A DNA stretch of 30,774 nucleotides, taken from Lysinibacillus pakistanensis. GTDB taxonomy: Bacteria; Bacillota; Bacilli; Bacillales_A; Planococcaceae. The notes below the pieces were generated by a model. The model was not told where the DNA came from. It ran no database searches and saw nothing but the letters and a program-made list of their open reading frames with translations. The position numbers and the translations under genes are program-made. This document shows positions 1 to 8,618 of the stretch, piece by piece. Location of the stretch: the NCBI GenBank assembly GCA_001312325.1, contig BBDJ01000043.1, positions 1-30,774 of the forward strand, written 5' to 3'. The first letter of the stretch is position 1. Each line of letters starts with the position of its first letter.

Positions 1-65
1 AAACTATTTATAAGATACTTGTCATTATGATAAAATATGTTATAATAGGTATTGTCTTTCAAATA
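1..65 (+). other. 23S-5S rRNA spacer (3' part)
   Basis: AT-rich sequence before the 5S gene. No 23S 3' end is recognisable, so the 23S gene presumably ends before the window starts. This is inferred from the 5S and tRNA order that follows. Confidence 0.5.
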
Positions 66-182
66 GTCTAGTAATGATGGCAAAGAGGTCACACCCGTTC
101 CCATACCGAACACGGAAGTTAAGCTCTTTAGCGCCGATGGTAGTTGGGGGCTTCCCCCTGTGAGAGTAGGACGTTGCTAGGC
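66..182 (+). rRNA. rrf: 5S ribosomal RNA
   Basis: Contains the conserved Bacillales 5S core (CACACCCGTTCCCATACCGA at about 90, CGGAAGTTAAGCTC at about 112, GAGAGTAGGACG near the 3' end). The ends were set by helix I: bases 68-75 (CTAGTAAT) pair with 173-180 (GTTGCTAG), extended by pairs at 66-67 and 181-182. The resulting 117 nt is normal for 5S. It leads directly into the tRNA cluster, so rRNA and tRNAs are probably co-transcribed. Confidence 0.95.
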
Positions 183-198
183 TATATACTAAAATTAT

Positions 199-275
199 TC
201 CGAAGTAGCTCAGTTGGTAGTAGCACCTGACTGTTAATCAGGTTGTCGCAGGTTCGAGTCCTGCCTTCGGAGCCA
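199..275 (+). tRNA. tRNA-Asn (GTT)
   Basis: Cloverleaf with acceptor TCCGAAG/CTTCGGA, anticodon loop CTGTTAA, TPsiC arm GGTTCGAGTCC and an encoded CCA. First tRNA after 5S, as in Bacillus rrn-tRNA clusters. Confidence 0.96.
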
Positions 276-280
276 TTCTT

Positions 281-372
281 GGAGAGTTGTCCGAGTGGCC
301 GAAGGAGCACGATTGGAAATCGTGTAGGCGGTTAACACTGTCTCAAGGGTTCAAATCCCTTACTCTCCGCCA
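281..372 (+). tRNA. tRNA-Ser (GGA)
   Basis: Class II tRNA with a long variable arm. Acceptor GGAGAGT/ACTCTCC, anticodon GGA in loop TTGGAAA, encoded CCA. Confidence 0.96.
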
Positions 373-399
373 GCACTTTACGATTTTATTCCAAACGAA

Positions 400-474
400 G
401 GCCCCTTGGTCAAGTGGTTAAGACACCGCCCTTTCACGGCGGTAACACGGGTTCGAATCCCGTAGGGGTCACCA
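400..474 (+). tRNA. tRNA-Glu (TTC)
   Basis: Acceptor GGCCCCT/AGGGGTC, anticodon loop CTTTCAC (TTC), TPsiC arm GGTTCGAATCC, encoded CCA. Confidence 0.96.
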
Positions 475-491
475 TGTTAATACCCAGAAAC

Positions 492-567
492 GGAGGATTA
501 GCTCAGCTGGGAGAGCATCTGCCTTACAAGCAGAGGGTCGGCGGTTCGAGCCCGTCATCCTCCACCA
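492..567 (+). tRNA. tRNA-Val (TAC)
   Basis: Acceptor GGAGGAT/ATCCTCC, anticodon loop CTTACAA (TAC), encoded CCA. Confidence 0.96.
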
Positions 568-594
568 TTAAATTTATAAATAGTATATTATTAT

Positions 595-669
<75 letters not shown>

Positions 670-673
670 AAAT

Positions 674-749
674 GGTCCCGTGGTGTAGCGGTTAACATGC
701 CTGCCTGTCACGCAGGAGATCGCCGGTTCGATCCCGGTCGGGACCGCCA
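674..749 (+). tRNA. tRNA-Asp (GTC)
   Basis: Acceptor GGTCCCG/CGGGACC, anticodon loop CTGTCAC (GTC), encoded CCA. Confidence 0.96.
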
Positions 750-763
750 TTTTTTTAAAATAT

Positions 764-839
764 GGGTCAGTAGCTCAGTTGGTAGAGCATTAGATTGAAG
801 CTCTAAGTGTCGGCGGTTCGATTCCGTCCTGACCCACCA
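764..839 (+). tRNA. tRNA-Phe (GAA)
   Basis: Acceptor GGGTCAG/CTGACCC, anticodon loop TTGAAGC (GAA), encoded CCA. Confidence 0.96.
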
Positions 840-845
840 TATTTT

Positions 846-921
<76 letters not shown>

Positions 922-928
922 TTTTCCT

Positions 929-1012
929 GGAGGGGTAGCGAAGTGGCTAAACGCGGCGGACTGTAAATCCGCTCCTTAGGGTTCGGCGGTTCGAATCCGT
1001 CCCCCTCCACCA
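929..1012 (+). tRNA. tRNA-Tyr (GTA)
   Basis: Class II tRNA with a variable arm. Acceptor GGAGGGG/CCCCTCC, anticodon loop CTGTAAA (GTA), encoded CCA. Confidence 0.96.
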
Positions 1013-1025
1013 GTTTTATTGAAAT

Positions 1026-1099
1026 AGGGGCATAGTTCAACGGTAGAATAGAGGTCTCCAAAACCTTTGGTGTGGGTTCGATTCCTACTGCCCCTGCCA
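1026..1099 (+). tRNA. tRNA-Trp (CCA)
   Basis: Acceptor AGGGGCA/TGCCCCT, anticodon CCA in loop CTCCAAA, encoded 3' CCA. Confidence 0.95.
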
Positions 1100-1110
1100 A
1101 TTGATTTTAT

Positions 1111-1187
1111 GGCGATTGTGGCGAAGTGGTTAACGCACCGGATTGTGGTTCCGGCATTCGTGGGTTCGATTCCCATCAGTCGCCCCA
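1111..1187 (+). tRNA. tRNA-His (GTG), copy 1
   Basis: Anticodon loop TTGTGGT (GTG). The extra 5' G opposite C73, the tRNA-His identity element, is encoded. CCA is encoded. The whole 77 nt is identical to the copy at 1229-1305. Confidence 0.96.
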
Positions 1188-1228
1188 TTTTCTATAAAAT
1201 TAATAAAAGTCCAATAAAATATAATTAT

Positions 1229-1305
1229 GGCGATTGTGGCGAAGTGGTTAACGCACCGGATTGTGGTTCCGGCATTCGTGGGTTCGATTCCCATCAGTCG
1301 CCCCA
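1229..1305 (+). tRNA. tRNA-His (GTG), copy 2
   Basis: Base-for-base identical to copy 1 across the mature tRNA, while the flanking sequences differ. The 41-nt AT-rich spacer between the copies has no promoter I can defend, so both are probably cut from one precursor. Confidence 0.96.
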
Positions 1306-1315
1306 TTAAAAATTT

Positions 1316-1391
1316 TGGGGTATAGCCAAGTGGTAAGGCAACGGATTTTGATTCCGTCATTCCCTAGGTTCGAATCCTAGTACCCCAGCCA
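1316..1391 (+). tRNA. tRNA-Gln (TTG)
   Basis: Acceptor TGGGGTA/TACCCCA, anticodon TTG in loop TTTTGAT, encoded CCA. Confidence 0.95.
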
Positions 1392-1396
1392 TTTTT

Positions 1397-1471
1397 GCGG
1401 AAGTAGTTCAGTGGTAGAACACCACCTTGCCAAGGTGGGGGTCGCGAGTTCGAACCTCGTCTTCCGCTCCA
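1397..1471 (+). tRNA. tRNA-Gly (GCC)
   Basis: Acceptor GCGGAAG/CTTCCGC, anticodon loop TTGCCAA (GCC), encoded CCA. Confidence 0.96.
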
Positions 1472-1479
1472 AATATGAT

Positions 1480-1553
1480 GGCGGCATAGCCAAGTGGTAA
1501 GGCACGGGTCTGCAACACCCTTATCACCGGTTCAAATCCGGTTGCCGCCTCCA
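1480..1553 (+). tRNA. tRNA-Cys (GCA)
   Basis: Acceptor GGCGGCA/TGCCGCC, anticodon loop CTGCAAC (GCA), encoded CCA. Last tRNA before the hairpin terminator at 1567-1589. Confidence 0.96.
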
Positions 1554-1566
1554 TATTATTTTTGTT

Positions 1567-1589
1567 AATCGGTGTATCCGATTTTTTTT
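1567..1589 (+). terminator. Intrinsic terminator between tRNA-Cys and tRNA-Leu
   Basis: Stem AATCGG (1567-1572) / CCGATT (1578-1583) with a 5-nt loop, followed by a T run. The stem is only 6 bp, so read-through into tRNA-Leu is plausible. Confidence 0.7.
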
Positions 1590-1600
1590 ATCTCCATTAT

Positions 1601-1681
1601 GCCGGTGTGGCGGAATTGGCAGACGCGCACGACTCAAAATCGTGTTCCTTTGGAGTGTCGGTTCGACCCCGACCACCGGTA
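1601..1681 (+). tRNA. tRNA-Leu (CAA), no encoded CCA
   Basis: Class II tRNA with acceptor GCCGGTG/CACCGGT (G-U first pair), anticodon CAA in loop CTCAAAA and discriminator A at 1681. The next bases are TCT, not CCA. It is the only one of the 16 tRNAs here without an encoded CCA and the only one behind a terminator. It would need CCA added by tRNA nucleotidyltransferase. Confidence 0.93.
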
Positions 1682-1710
1682 TCTTTAGATTAATTATAAA
1701 AAGTTAAGAA

Positions 1711-1751
1711 AGCTCATAAACCTTGATATGATAGGGTTTATGAGCTTTTTA
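1711..1751 (+). terminator. Strong terminator ending the rrn-tRNA operon
   Basis: Stem AGCTCATAAACC (1711-1722) paired with GGTTTATGAGCT (1735-1746), then a T run. A near-copy lies at 13337-13374. Confidence 0.9.
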
Positions 1752-1847
1752 CATTTCCTTAGAAAACGATAAGAATTGGTTTTGTTTTACACAAGCTTTT
1801 ATCCAAAAAGGGTTTTATGAGTAGAATTCTTTTAAAGGGGGATGAAG

Positions 1848-2039
1848 ATGGAGTTTAAGGATTATTTGATGCAGGAGTATAACATTAGCGAAAGTTCTGC
1901 AAAGGACTATGTAGGGCGTTTTAACGGTATTATCAATAGAGGGTTGTATAATGGAGAAGATAAAATGACTAACACTCTAAAAGAAGCTATTGAAAAAGAA
2001 TTTCCAAATTTAAAAAAATCATTATTTCCTTACACTTGA
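1848..2039 (+). CDS. Small hypothetical protein (SAM-like N-terminal type)
   Basis: A 63-residue protein. I chose ATG 1848 rather than ATG 1842 because AAAGGGGG at 1834-1841 lies about 6 nt upstream of 1848, the usual distance. The sequence is charged and predicted helical. Its middle (SSAKDYVGRFNGI) resembles the short helical N-terminal segment of some tyrosine recombinases and of nuclease-associated proteins, but the catalytic part of any such protein is absent. It may be a free-standing small protein or the N-terminal remnant of a lost larger gene. It lies directly after the tRNA array. Function unknown; the fold comparison is from memory, not a search. Confidence 0.6.
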   Translation: MEFKDYLMQEYNISESSAKDYVGRFNGIINRGLYNGEDKMTNTLKEAIEKEFPNLKKSLFPYT

Positions 2040-2214
2040 AAGGTATATTAAATATAAAAAAAAGAATAAACTAAAAGCTCAGTTTAGCTTATGACGAAAT
2101 AGTTGTACTTATGGAATATGAGATGTTAATTACTACTCATTATACATTTCTATAAAAGTTTCGAATGCTTCAACTTTCGGGGTAGAAATAAAAAAATATT
2201 AGTTTGATTTGAAT

Positions 2215-2265
2215 AAGAAAAAAAGCGTTTTTGGAAGATAGTAATTCCAATTCGCTTTTTTTTTG
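2215..2265. terminator. Bidirectional terminator between convergent genes
   Basis: Nested stem AAAAGCG (2221-2227) / CGCTTTT (2253-2259) with inner TTGGAA (2231-2236) / TTCCAA (2245-2250). It is flanked by an A run upstream and a T run downstream, so it can serve both the small plus-strand gene and the minus-strand MFS gene. Apart from this hairpin, 2040-2304 holds nothing I can support. Confidence 0.75.
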
Positions 2266-2304
2266 TTTAAGTAATGATAAAGATTCTTTAAATCTATCTT
2301 AGAA

Positions 2305-3499
2305 TTACTTCTTTTCTGTGGCAAAATAAAAAATAGAAAATATAGGGAAAATTATTCCAACCCATAATGCAGTACTCCATCCCCCAATAGCATAGGCCCA
2401 TCCTCCGGTTGCTGACCCAATTGCACCACCAAAAAAAGAAAATTGCCATGAATAGTCCATTAAGACGACTACGAACTACGGGGCTCAACGAGAAAAGTGC
2501 ACGTTGACTGAGCACAAGATTTGCGGATACCCCAGCATCTATCAATAGGGATGAAACTACTAGAACAACTATTCCAATAGGTGAGCTAGTTTGAATAATA
2601 AGCGGCAATAAAAGGGAAATGACGACTGTAAGAAGTGCTAATCCTGTTGCAGGTCTAGTTAAGCCACGATCAGCAATTCGTCCTGCAATAGGCGCGGCTA
2701 CTGCACCAGCGACTCCAACAAGCGCGAATACCGCAACTTCTTTCTGAGAAAAGTGAAAGGCAGGGCTAGTTAGCAGTTGTGGAACTGTTGTCCAAAACAA
2801 ACTAAAAGATGCAAACACACCTGCATGATATGCTGCACGACGGCGTAATATCGGGGTTGTTCGTAACAAATGCCACATAGATCCGAGCAGCGCTATATAG
2901 TGTGTATCCGCTGAAGGCTTTCTTGTAGGTAACACTTTCGAAAGTACAATAGCTAAAACCAAAATAGTTATGGCAGACAAAATGAATATTTCATGCCAGC
3001 CAAGAAAGTCAGCAACTAAGCTCGACAAAGGGCGTGAGAGCATAATTCCAAGTAACAAACCGCTCATGACATTGCCGACAACACGGCCACGTGAAGAATC
3101 GGAAGCAAGATATGATGCAAAAGGTACGAGTACTTGCGTAGCTACCGAACCTAAACCTATGAGAAATAAAGCTACTAAGAACAGCAAAATTTGTTTCGTC
3201 ATTGCTGTAGTAGCAAGGGCGATAGCGGTGATAAGTAAAGATGAGACAATCAGCTTCCGATTTTCAAGAATATCTCCTAAAGGCACGATAAATAGCAAAC
3301 CGACAACGTAACCGATTTGTGTTAACGTAACGATTAAGCCAGAACTGTTTGCTGACAACCCGATTGATGAGCTAATTACTCCAACTAAGGGTTGCGCGTA
3401 ATACAAATTAGCAACAATGATACCACATGCGGTAGCCAAAAGAATGGTTAACCACGAAGGAATGTTTTTTTCAATTGATTGTTTCTTAATATCCACCAT
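2305..3499 (-). CDS. MFS drug exporter, DHA1 type (one frameshift)
   Basis: Major facilitator superfamily protein with about 12 hydrophobic helices, reconstructed to 397 residues. The loop after helix 2 contains GDILENRK, the DHA1 motif A region, and the second half has a related GRIADRG. ATG 3499 is preferred over an upstream TTG because AAGGAG lies 9 nt before it. An A7 run at 2431-2437 (one base too many) shifts the last helix; removing one base restores a glycine-rich helix ending in FATEKK at stop 2305-2307. The gene is divergent from a TetR regulator across a region with three operator-like sites, so it is probably that regulator's target. Substrate unknown; proton-coupled efflux of a small toxic compound is the family expectation. 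Confidence 0.85.
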
Positions 3500-3577
3500 T
3501 TTATACAACTCCTTGTATGTGTAATATAATGCTTAACAATTAATAATTAAAACGTCATGTAGTTTCCCTCCATAAGT

Positions 3578-3628
3578 TAGTTAATCATTTTATAATACTG
3601 AACGTTTAGTATATTAAATGATTAACTA
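3578..3628. promoter_or_regulatory. 51-bp imperfect palindrome between MFS and TetR genes
   Basis: The arms TAGTTAATCATT (3578-3589) and AATGATTAACTA (3617-3628) are perfect inverted repeats centred on 3603. That is also the centre of the operator-like core ATACTGAACGTTTAGTAT at 3595-3612. This layout suggests a regulator site with extended symmetry. Confidence 0.7.
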
Positions 3629-3712
3629 CATGATATACTGAACGTATAGTTTTGTAAATGGGTAATTTCAACTTTCTGTTTTTCTAAATAATTGATATAC
3701 TGAACATACAGT
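3595..3712. promoter_or_regulatory. Three operator-like repeats for the adjacent TetR regulator
   Basis: Three copies of a 14-bp imperfect palindrome of form ACTGAACRTWYAGT lie at 3597-3610, 3637-3650 and 3699-3712, in the intergenic region between mfs (minus) and tetR (plus). TetR repressors usually bind such sites in divergent promoters, so control of both genes is inferred. The third copy is only about 28 bp before the tetR start. Confidence 0.75.
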
Positions 3713-3740
3713 TTATTAATTTCGGAAGAAGGGTGGTTTT

Positions 3741-4323
3741 ATGATGAATGGAAAAAGAGGCAGACCACGTAATTTAGAAGCACAAAAGTCAATCCTTTCC
3801 GCATCTTATGATTTATTGTTGGAAAATGGTTTTCAAGCGGTCACAGTTGATAAAATCGCAGAATATGCCCAAGTGAGTAAAGCAACTATTTATAAATGGT
3901 GGCCAAACAAGGCTGCAGTAGTGATGGATGGTTTCCTATATGCTGCCTCTGAAAGATTGCCCGTGCCTGATACTGGTTCGGCGTACAATGATATTCTAAT
4001 TCACGCCACAAACTTAACCATGTTTTTGACGAGTCGAGAGGGGACTATCATTACACAATTATTAGGTGAAGGACAGTTTGATGCAGGATTGGCAGATGCC
4101 TATCGTGCTCGATATTTCCATCCCCGCCGACTTGAAGCAAGGAGTCTTTTGGAAAAAGGAATTCAACGCGGTGAATTGAAAAAAAAGTATCGACATTGAT
4201 ATTTGTATTGATTTAATTTATGGTCCTATCTTCTATCGATTACTTGTGACTGGCGAAACATTAGATGAACCATATGTACAACAATTAATATTAAACGCTT
4301 TTGAAGGAATTCGTTCTACCTAG
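3741..4323 (+). CDS. TetR/AcrR family repressor (one frameshift)
   Basis: Reconstructed to 193 residues. Residues about 10-57 form the TetR helix-turn-helix domain (ILSASYDLLLENGF, then AEYAQVSKATIYKWWPNK); the YKWWP recognition-helix end is typical of one TetR subfamily. An A8 run at 4179-4186 (one base too many) creates a premature stop at 4197-4199. Removing one base continues the C-terminal ligand-binding domain to TAG 4321-4323, ending AFEGIRST. The RBS GAAGAAGGGTGG precedes ATG 3741. Divergence from the MFS exporter and the operator repeats suggest a local efflux repressor that senses the exported compound. Confidence 0.87.
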
Positions 4324-4489
4324 TTATAATCATCGCATTTTCAAGAAGTATTCCCCCAAAAAAAATGATGTGACTTTGCTGAAGACTATTCTAAGCAAGG
4401 CTTATACTTATTTGTAGTAGTGTGATAATGAAATTGCCTTCCACTGAGGTTCCTCAATGCCCCACTTCATATCAGAAATTACAAATACA

Positions 4490-4523
4490 AAAAAATAAAA
4501 AGCCCTTTCTAGGGAGAAGGGCT
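4490..4523 (-). terminator. Terminator of the serine hydrolase gene
   Basis: Stem AGCCCTTTCT (4501-4510) / AGAAGGGCT (4515-4523). Read on the minus strand it is followed by a T-rich run (4490-4500), so it ends the minus-strand gene at 4574. The rest of 4324-4573 is AT-rich without a supportable gene. Confidence 0.8.
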
Positions 4524-4573
4524 TGAGTTTACTATATTATCTTTTATTAAATTTTGTGAAAAGGCTTTTATAA

Positions 4574-5664
4574 TTAAAGTTTCTCTTCCCATATCCAAAT
4601 TGGCTTCTGAAGAACGATGGATGTAAGATGCCGGTTGATTCTTTTCGAATTCACTGTCATCTCGTTGCTCAGAACGATCACTGTTAATTCCTCGTCATTT
4701 AGGCGTGTAACATAATGACGGAAGCCACTTGGATATCCTCCTGGGTGTCCAACCGCTTTTTTCCCCATTATATCTTGAGTATACCATCCATATCCATATT
4801 CAAACGGAAATTTTTTTAGCATGGGTTGTACTCATCAGTTCTGATGTTTCTTTGCTTATCAATACATTATTACGCAAAGCGCTGTAAAACAGTTCTAAAT
4901 CTTCAACTGTAGAAATGATATCCCCAGCTGCATACGCTGCAGAATTATGCATTAAGGGTCCTATTTTCCCTTCCACATGTCCTTCCGCTTTTGGTATATC
5001 AGCAGAAACCGTGAACATGGAACTAAACATGTTGCTTGGCTCAAAAATATGCTCTTCTATATAATTTCCATATGGCTGTCCGCTGACTTTTTCAATAATT
5101 AGTCCTAACATCACATAACCAGTGTTACTATAACTAAAGCTTTTACCTGGGGCAAACTCTAATTCAGTACCGCTAACCGTATTAACAATATCATTTGGAT
5201 TCCATTCTTTGCTGTAGTCGAATTCGAAATTCGCCTTTAGATAATCTGGAATTCCCGAGCTATGACTTAGTAGATGGCTTATTGTAATAGTCTCTCCATT
5301 CGAAAAATCAGGAAAGTATTGCGAAATTGGATCATCTAAGTTTAGAAGTTCCTTTTCTGCTAGTTGCATGACTGCTACAGCAGTAAATGTTTTTGATAAT
5401 GAAGCAATCTGATAGAGCGTGCTTGGGCTGTTTGGTAAATCAGTAGCTGCCAATCCGTAACCTTTTGTAAATAAAACTTCACCTTCCTTTGCAATGAGGA
5501 CCGTTCCCTGAAATTTTTCATTTGTCAAATATTGGTCGATTTTTTTCAGAAACGCTTCCAGATAAATCACTATGGTTGTTACGTCCAAATAAAAGCAAAG
5601 CTACTATCGACACGATTACTATAACAACAATAGTAATAGAGACAAATTTTAAAAATTTTTTCAT
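4574..5664 (-). CDS. Beta-lactamase-fold serine hydrolase (two frameshifts)
   Basis: Reconstructed to 362 residues. It starts at ATG 5664 (GAGAGG upstream) with an N-terminal membrane anchor or signal segment (about residues 7-26). The PF00144-type catalytic residues are present: S-L-S-K at residues 88-91, Y-S-N at 178-180 and an H-P-G-G motif near 306 in place of KTG. Two T7 runs at 5540-5546 and 4811-4817 are each one base too long; the first otherwise separates the signal segment from the enzyme and the second cuts off the C-terminal quarter. The family includes class C beta-lactamases, D-aminopeptidases, esterases and penicillin-binding-like proteins. Surface or extracytoplasmic location is inferred; the substrate cannot be told, and antibiotic resistance should not be assumed. 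Confidence 0.87.
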
Positions 5665-6109
5665 ATTATACCTCTCAATCTATTTCTATAGCCTATTAAA
5701 CATTTCTATTATAAGACGAAATTTGACATAATACACGAAAATAATGGAAATATCACCAAATTTCTTATGATTTTAAATTTCACGACAATTTTAGGGGATG
5801 TTACCCTGATATTTATTTCTATTGTTTAAGCTGAAAAATTAGCAGGGTGGATGTTCGACTCTGAAACTGGTATCAATTGAGGAAAAAAACCATAAAGGAA
5901 AAGTTTGAAAAATTTAAGGAAAGATCAAAACGAATCTAAATCGAAGAATAAAAATGTTTTATAAAAGTAGTTAAAAGTTGGATTATCATGTGGAATGAAA
6001 AGTATAGCTGCCTTATAATTAAAAAAAGTGTCTTAATATTTAGTATTATTGTAAAAGTTAACCAAATGTAAATATCTCTGTAAAATAATTAATAATGGAG
6101 TGTTACTAG
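5665..6109. other. Intergenic region, no gene seen
   Basis: AT-rich sequence between divergent genes. It must hold the promoters of the serine hydrolase (minus) and the CPBP protease (plus), but I could not place them with confidence. No ORF with a plausible RBS and no hairpin-plus-T-run were found. Confidence 0.5.
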
Positions 6110-6891
6110 ATGTCAATATGGGTACAAATTTTGTTATTTGCTATACCAGGGATTACGATATATTATGGCGTGTTTTATGGTACTCCCAAACTGGTCAGCA
6201 AAGGTATCCCTTTAATTTATTCTTTCTGGTTATGGTTGTGGATTCCAGCTCTGCTATTATTGCCTTTATCCATAGGTTTGTACAGTGTTCTTGAAGATGG
6301 AGCTCTGACTATCGAAGCAATTAATCAACGATTTCGCTTAAATCCAATAAGTAGAGTTGATTGGTTATGGATTGTCCTAGCGGTTATATTAACTATAGTT
6401 TTTGACCAACTTTTAGAGCCTGTAGGAAAAGTACTAGCAAAGTATAAATTATTTTCACCACCCAGCTATTTACCTGAACCGTTTAATCCCTTAAAAAAAA
6501 TTCAATATTCCCCCGAAAGAGTTTTTTTGGTGTCACACTAAAAGGTAACTGGAAACTACTAATGATTTTTATGCCCATTCACTTAATTGCAATGTTTAGT
6601 GAGGAAATGATGTGGCGGGGGTATCTTTTACCGATTCAAGAAGTAATGTTTGGAGATATGGCCTGGGTATTTAACGGGTTGCTATGGGCCTGGGTGTTAC
6701 ATATAGCATTAAAATGGCATGTTATTGGAATGATTCCTAGTATGCTGATAGCCCCTTTAATAGCACAATATACTCAATCTACATGGGCTTCATTTGCAGT
6801 TCATGCCATTGGAAATGCTCCTCTGTGGATAATACTTTTAATGGGGATAATAAATACAACAGAAACATTAAATGAAATGAAGCAAAAGTAG
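6110..6891 (+). CDS. CPBP family intramembrane metalloprotease (one frameshift)
   Basis: Reconstructed to 260 residues. N-terminal hydrophobic helices are followed by the CPBP (Abi/CAAX protease) signatures: EEMMWRG (EExxxR), a conserved region ending HIALKWH, and the distal HAIGN. These residues form the metal site within the membrane in this family. The frame breaks at a T7 run (6522-6528), one T short or two too many; restoring it joins VFFGVTLKGNW and adds the catalytic half. Start ATG 6110 follows GGAG. In Bacillales such proteins act in bacteriocin immunity or protein maturation; no bacteriocin gene is visible nearby, so the role is open. The gene stands alone. Confidence 0.83.
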
Positions 6892-7153
6892 GATATCTTC
6901 TTTAGCTAAAAAAACATGATAAAGAAAATGTAAAGGAACATCCCCATATTATGGTGCTAATTAGAATTTTAAGACCAAATAGGTCCACTTTAGGAGTGCT
7001 ATTAAATTTCTGAATATCACACATAATATATCAATAATTAAACAGACTATTTGTTTCCATAATTTTAATTTTTTTAAAATATATACTTAATATATTAGGA
7101 CTAGCTGTGGTATGATTGACCTAAGTCATGTTTTATAAAAGGGGAAATATAAA

Positions 7154-8140
7154 ATGAAAAAAAGTATTGTATTCATTATTCTTTGCTTTGATTTTGTCTA
7201 TTTTTTTCATTTAATGCTTTTGAAGCGAAAGCATCAGACAAATTATCGAATCGTGCAGAGGCGATTGTTGAAATTGGAAAATTACTTGGTTTAGATGGCA
7301 CTCAAAAAGAAACACAATTCAAAGATGTTCCGAAAAGTCACTATGCGAGTGGTTATATACAGTCTGCTGTTGACAAAGGGATTATAAGCGGATATCCAGA
7401 TGGCACTTTCAAGCCTTCACAAGAATTAACAAGAGCTCATGTTGCTATCTTTATTTCCAGAGCATTTGGATCAAAATTACCAACGGGAAATCAGGCATTC
7501 AAAGATGTAAAGAAAGGTGATAGTGCCTATAGTGCGATTCAGCAATTAGTGGCAGCAGGAATTACAGCTGGTTATCCAGATGGCACGTTTAAGCCTAATG
7601 ATAAATTGACACAAGCTCATTTAAAAACATTTATCAGTAGGACAGACAGCTACTTAAAGACAGGGAAAAAAACCTACAACAAATAATACAAGTAAGGGAA
7701 ATGGTACTTTAAAAGGTACCGTTATTTGGAAATATAACGATTTTATTGGTACTAAAGGAGATACTGGTGCCGTAATTTATCTATTCCCAACGAATGCTAC
7801 ATATCCTAGTTATACGAAGCAACAACTATTTGATTGGTTAGAGAAAAAAAATGAGTTAAAGGATGTATATAGAACTTTAGCTGACGCAAATGGTAACTAT
7901 ACTTTTAATAATCTACCTGCTGGTAAATATATTGCAGTTATTTCATCTAAAAATACACATAGAAATGTTTTAGAAACTTTAAATTCGCACAATCAATTGA
8001 AAACTTTATTTGGTGAGTTTAATTATTCAATTTTTGAGGCAAATGCTATGACAATTTTTAAGCATCAAATTAGAGAGATTGAAATAAGTGATAAATCGAC
8101 TGTTGATTTTAGTGCTGATTTTGGATACACTGCATGGTGA
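7154..8140 (+). CDS. SLH-domain surface protein with C-terminal beta domain (three frameshifts)
   Basis: Reconstructed to 327 residues. It has a signal peptide (MKKSIVF... ending FEAKA before SD), two SLH repeats (FKDVPKSHYASG...SGYPDGTFKP and FKDVKKGDSAYS...AGYPDGTFKP, each with the R/Q-A-H helix), then a linker and a C-terminal region. That region contains GTVIWKYND and DANGNYTFNNLPAGKY, the pattern of a carboxypeptidase-regulatory-like or Cna-B-like beta sandwich. SLH repeats bind pyruvylated secondary cell-wall polymer, so the protein should sit on the S-layer face. Three +1 indels (T run at 7182-7184, T7 7201-7207, A7 7666-7672) hide it: the first two break the signal peptide and the third detaches the C-terminal domain. 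AAAGGGG precedes ATG 7154. Two SLH repeats are fewer than the usual three. Confidence 0.85.
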
Positions 8141-8158
8141 TGATTTAAAAAAAGAATT

Positions 8159-8198
8159 AAGGGATTACAGTGTAATTTTTTATACTGTAATCCTTTTT
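8159..8198 (+). terminator. Terminator after the SLH gene
   Basis: Stem GGATTACAGT (8162-8171) / ACTGTAATCC (8184-8193), followed by TTTTTAC. Confidence 0.88.
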
Positions 8199-8406
8199 AC
8201 TTTTATATCCACCTTTTCATTTTCATCTAGTATTATTAATAAGATATTGTGAATCTTGTTAATATTGCATTGCAAACTTAATTTTTCATCTCAGGTCATT
8301 TAAAGACAGATTAGTATGCTTTCTTTTAAACTGTCTATAATAATAAAGATAGGAAATATGGAGACCTGTAGTTTTGTATAATATTCAATCATCAGAATGA
8401 CAAGAG

Positions 8407-8514
8407 GTGAAGGAATTGAAAACAATGAGATACATAAGACGTGCTTAAAAAGAGAAGCACTTGAATAAATGGGGATTGGATATTGATATTAGTCGTTTTA
8501 TAAAGAAGTTCTAA
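8407..8514 (+). pseudogene. Possible small decayed reading frame
   Basis: A frame starting at GTG 8407 or ATG 8425 after AGAGGTGAAGG. It has an in-frame TAA at 8446-8448, then continues open for 21 codons (KEKHLNKWGLDIDISRFIKK) to TAA 8512-8514. The second half looks protein-like but I cannot assign it. It may be a remnant, or coincidence. Confidence 0.2.
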
Positions 8515-8568
8515 AATATAACTATGAATCAAGGTAAAATGTTCAACATGTTTGTCACAGCTCTGTCA

Positions 8569-8597
8569 TTGAAGTAGGTTTGGTAGTATTATACAAT
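8569..8597 (+). promoter_or_regulatory. Sigma-A promoter of the FatR-like repressor gene
   Basis: -35 TTGAAG (8569-8574), a 17-bp spacer and -10 TACAAT (8592-8597). The operator palindrome at 8600-8615 begins just downstream and covers the expected transcription start, which predicts autorepression. Confidence 0.75.
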
Positions 8598-8599
8598 AG

Positions 8600-8615
8600 G
8601 AATGAACGTTCATTC
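8600..8615. promoter_or_regulatory. FatR/Bm3R1-type operator 1
   Basis: Perfect 16-bp palindrome GAATGAACGTTCATTC. Its core equals the core of operator 2 at 9462-9481. It overlaps the predicted start site of the repressor gene. Confidence 0.88.
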
Positions 8616-8618
8616 TTT

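Noticed and set aside
2970..3311. 113-codon plus-strand reading frame
   Set aside because: Antisense shadow of the MFS transporter; no RBS and no recognisable domain.
6110..8140. Bacteriocin-immunity locus (CPBP protease plus surface protein)
   Set aside because: No precursor peptide, modification enzyme or dedicated exporter could be found between or around these genes.
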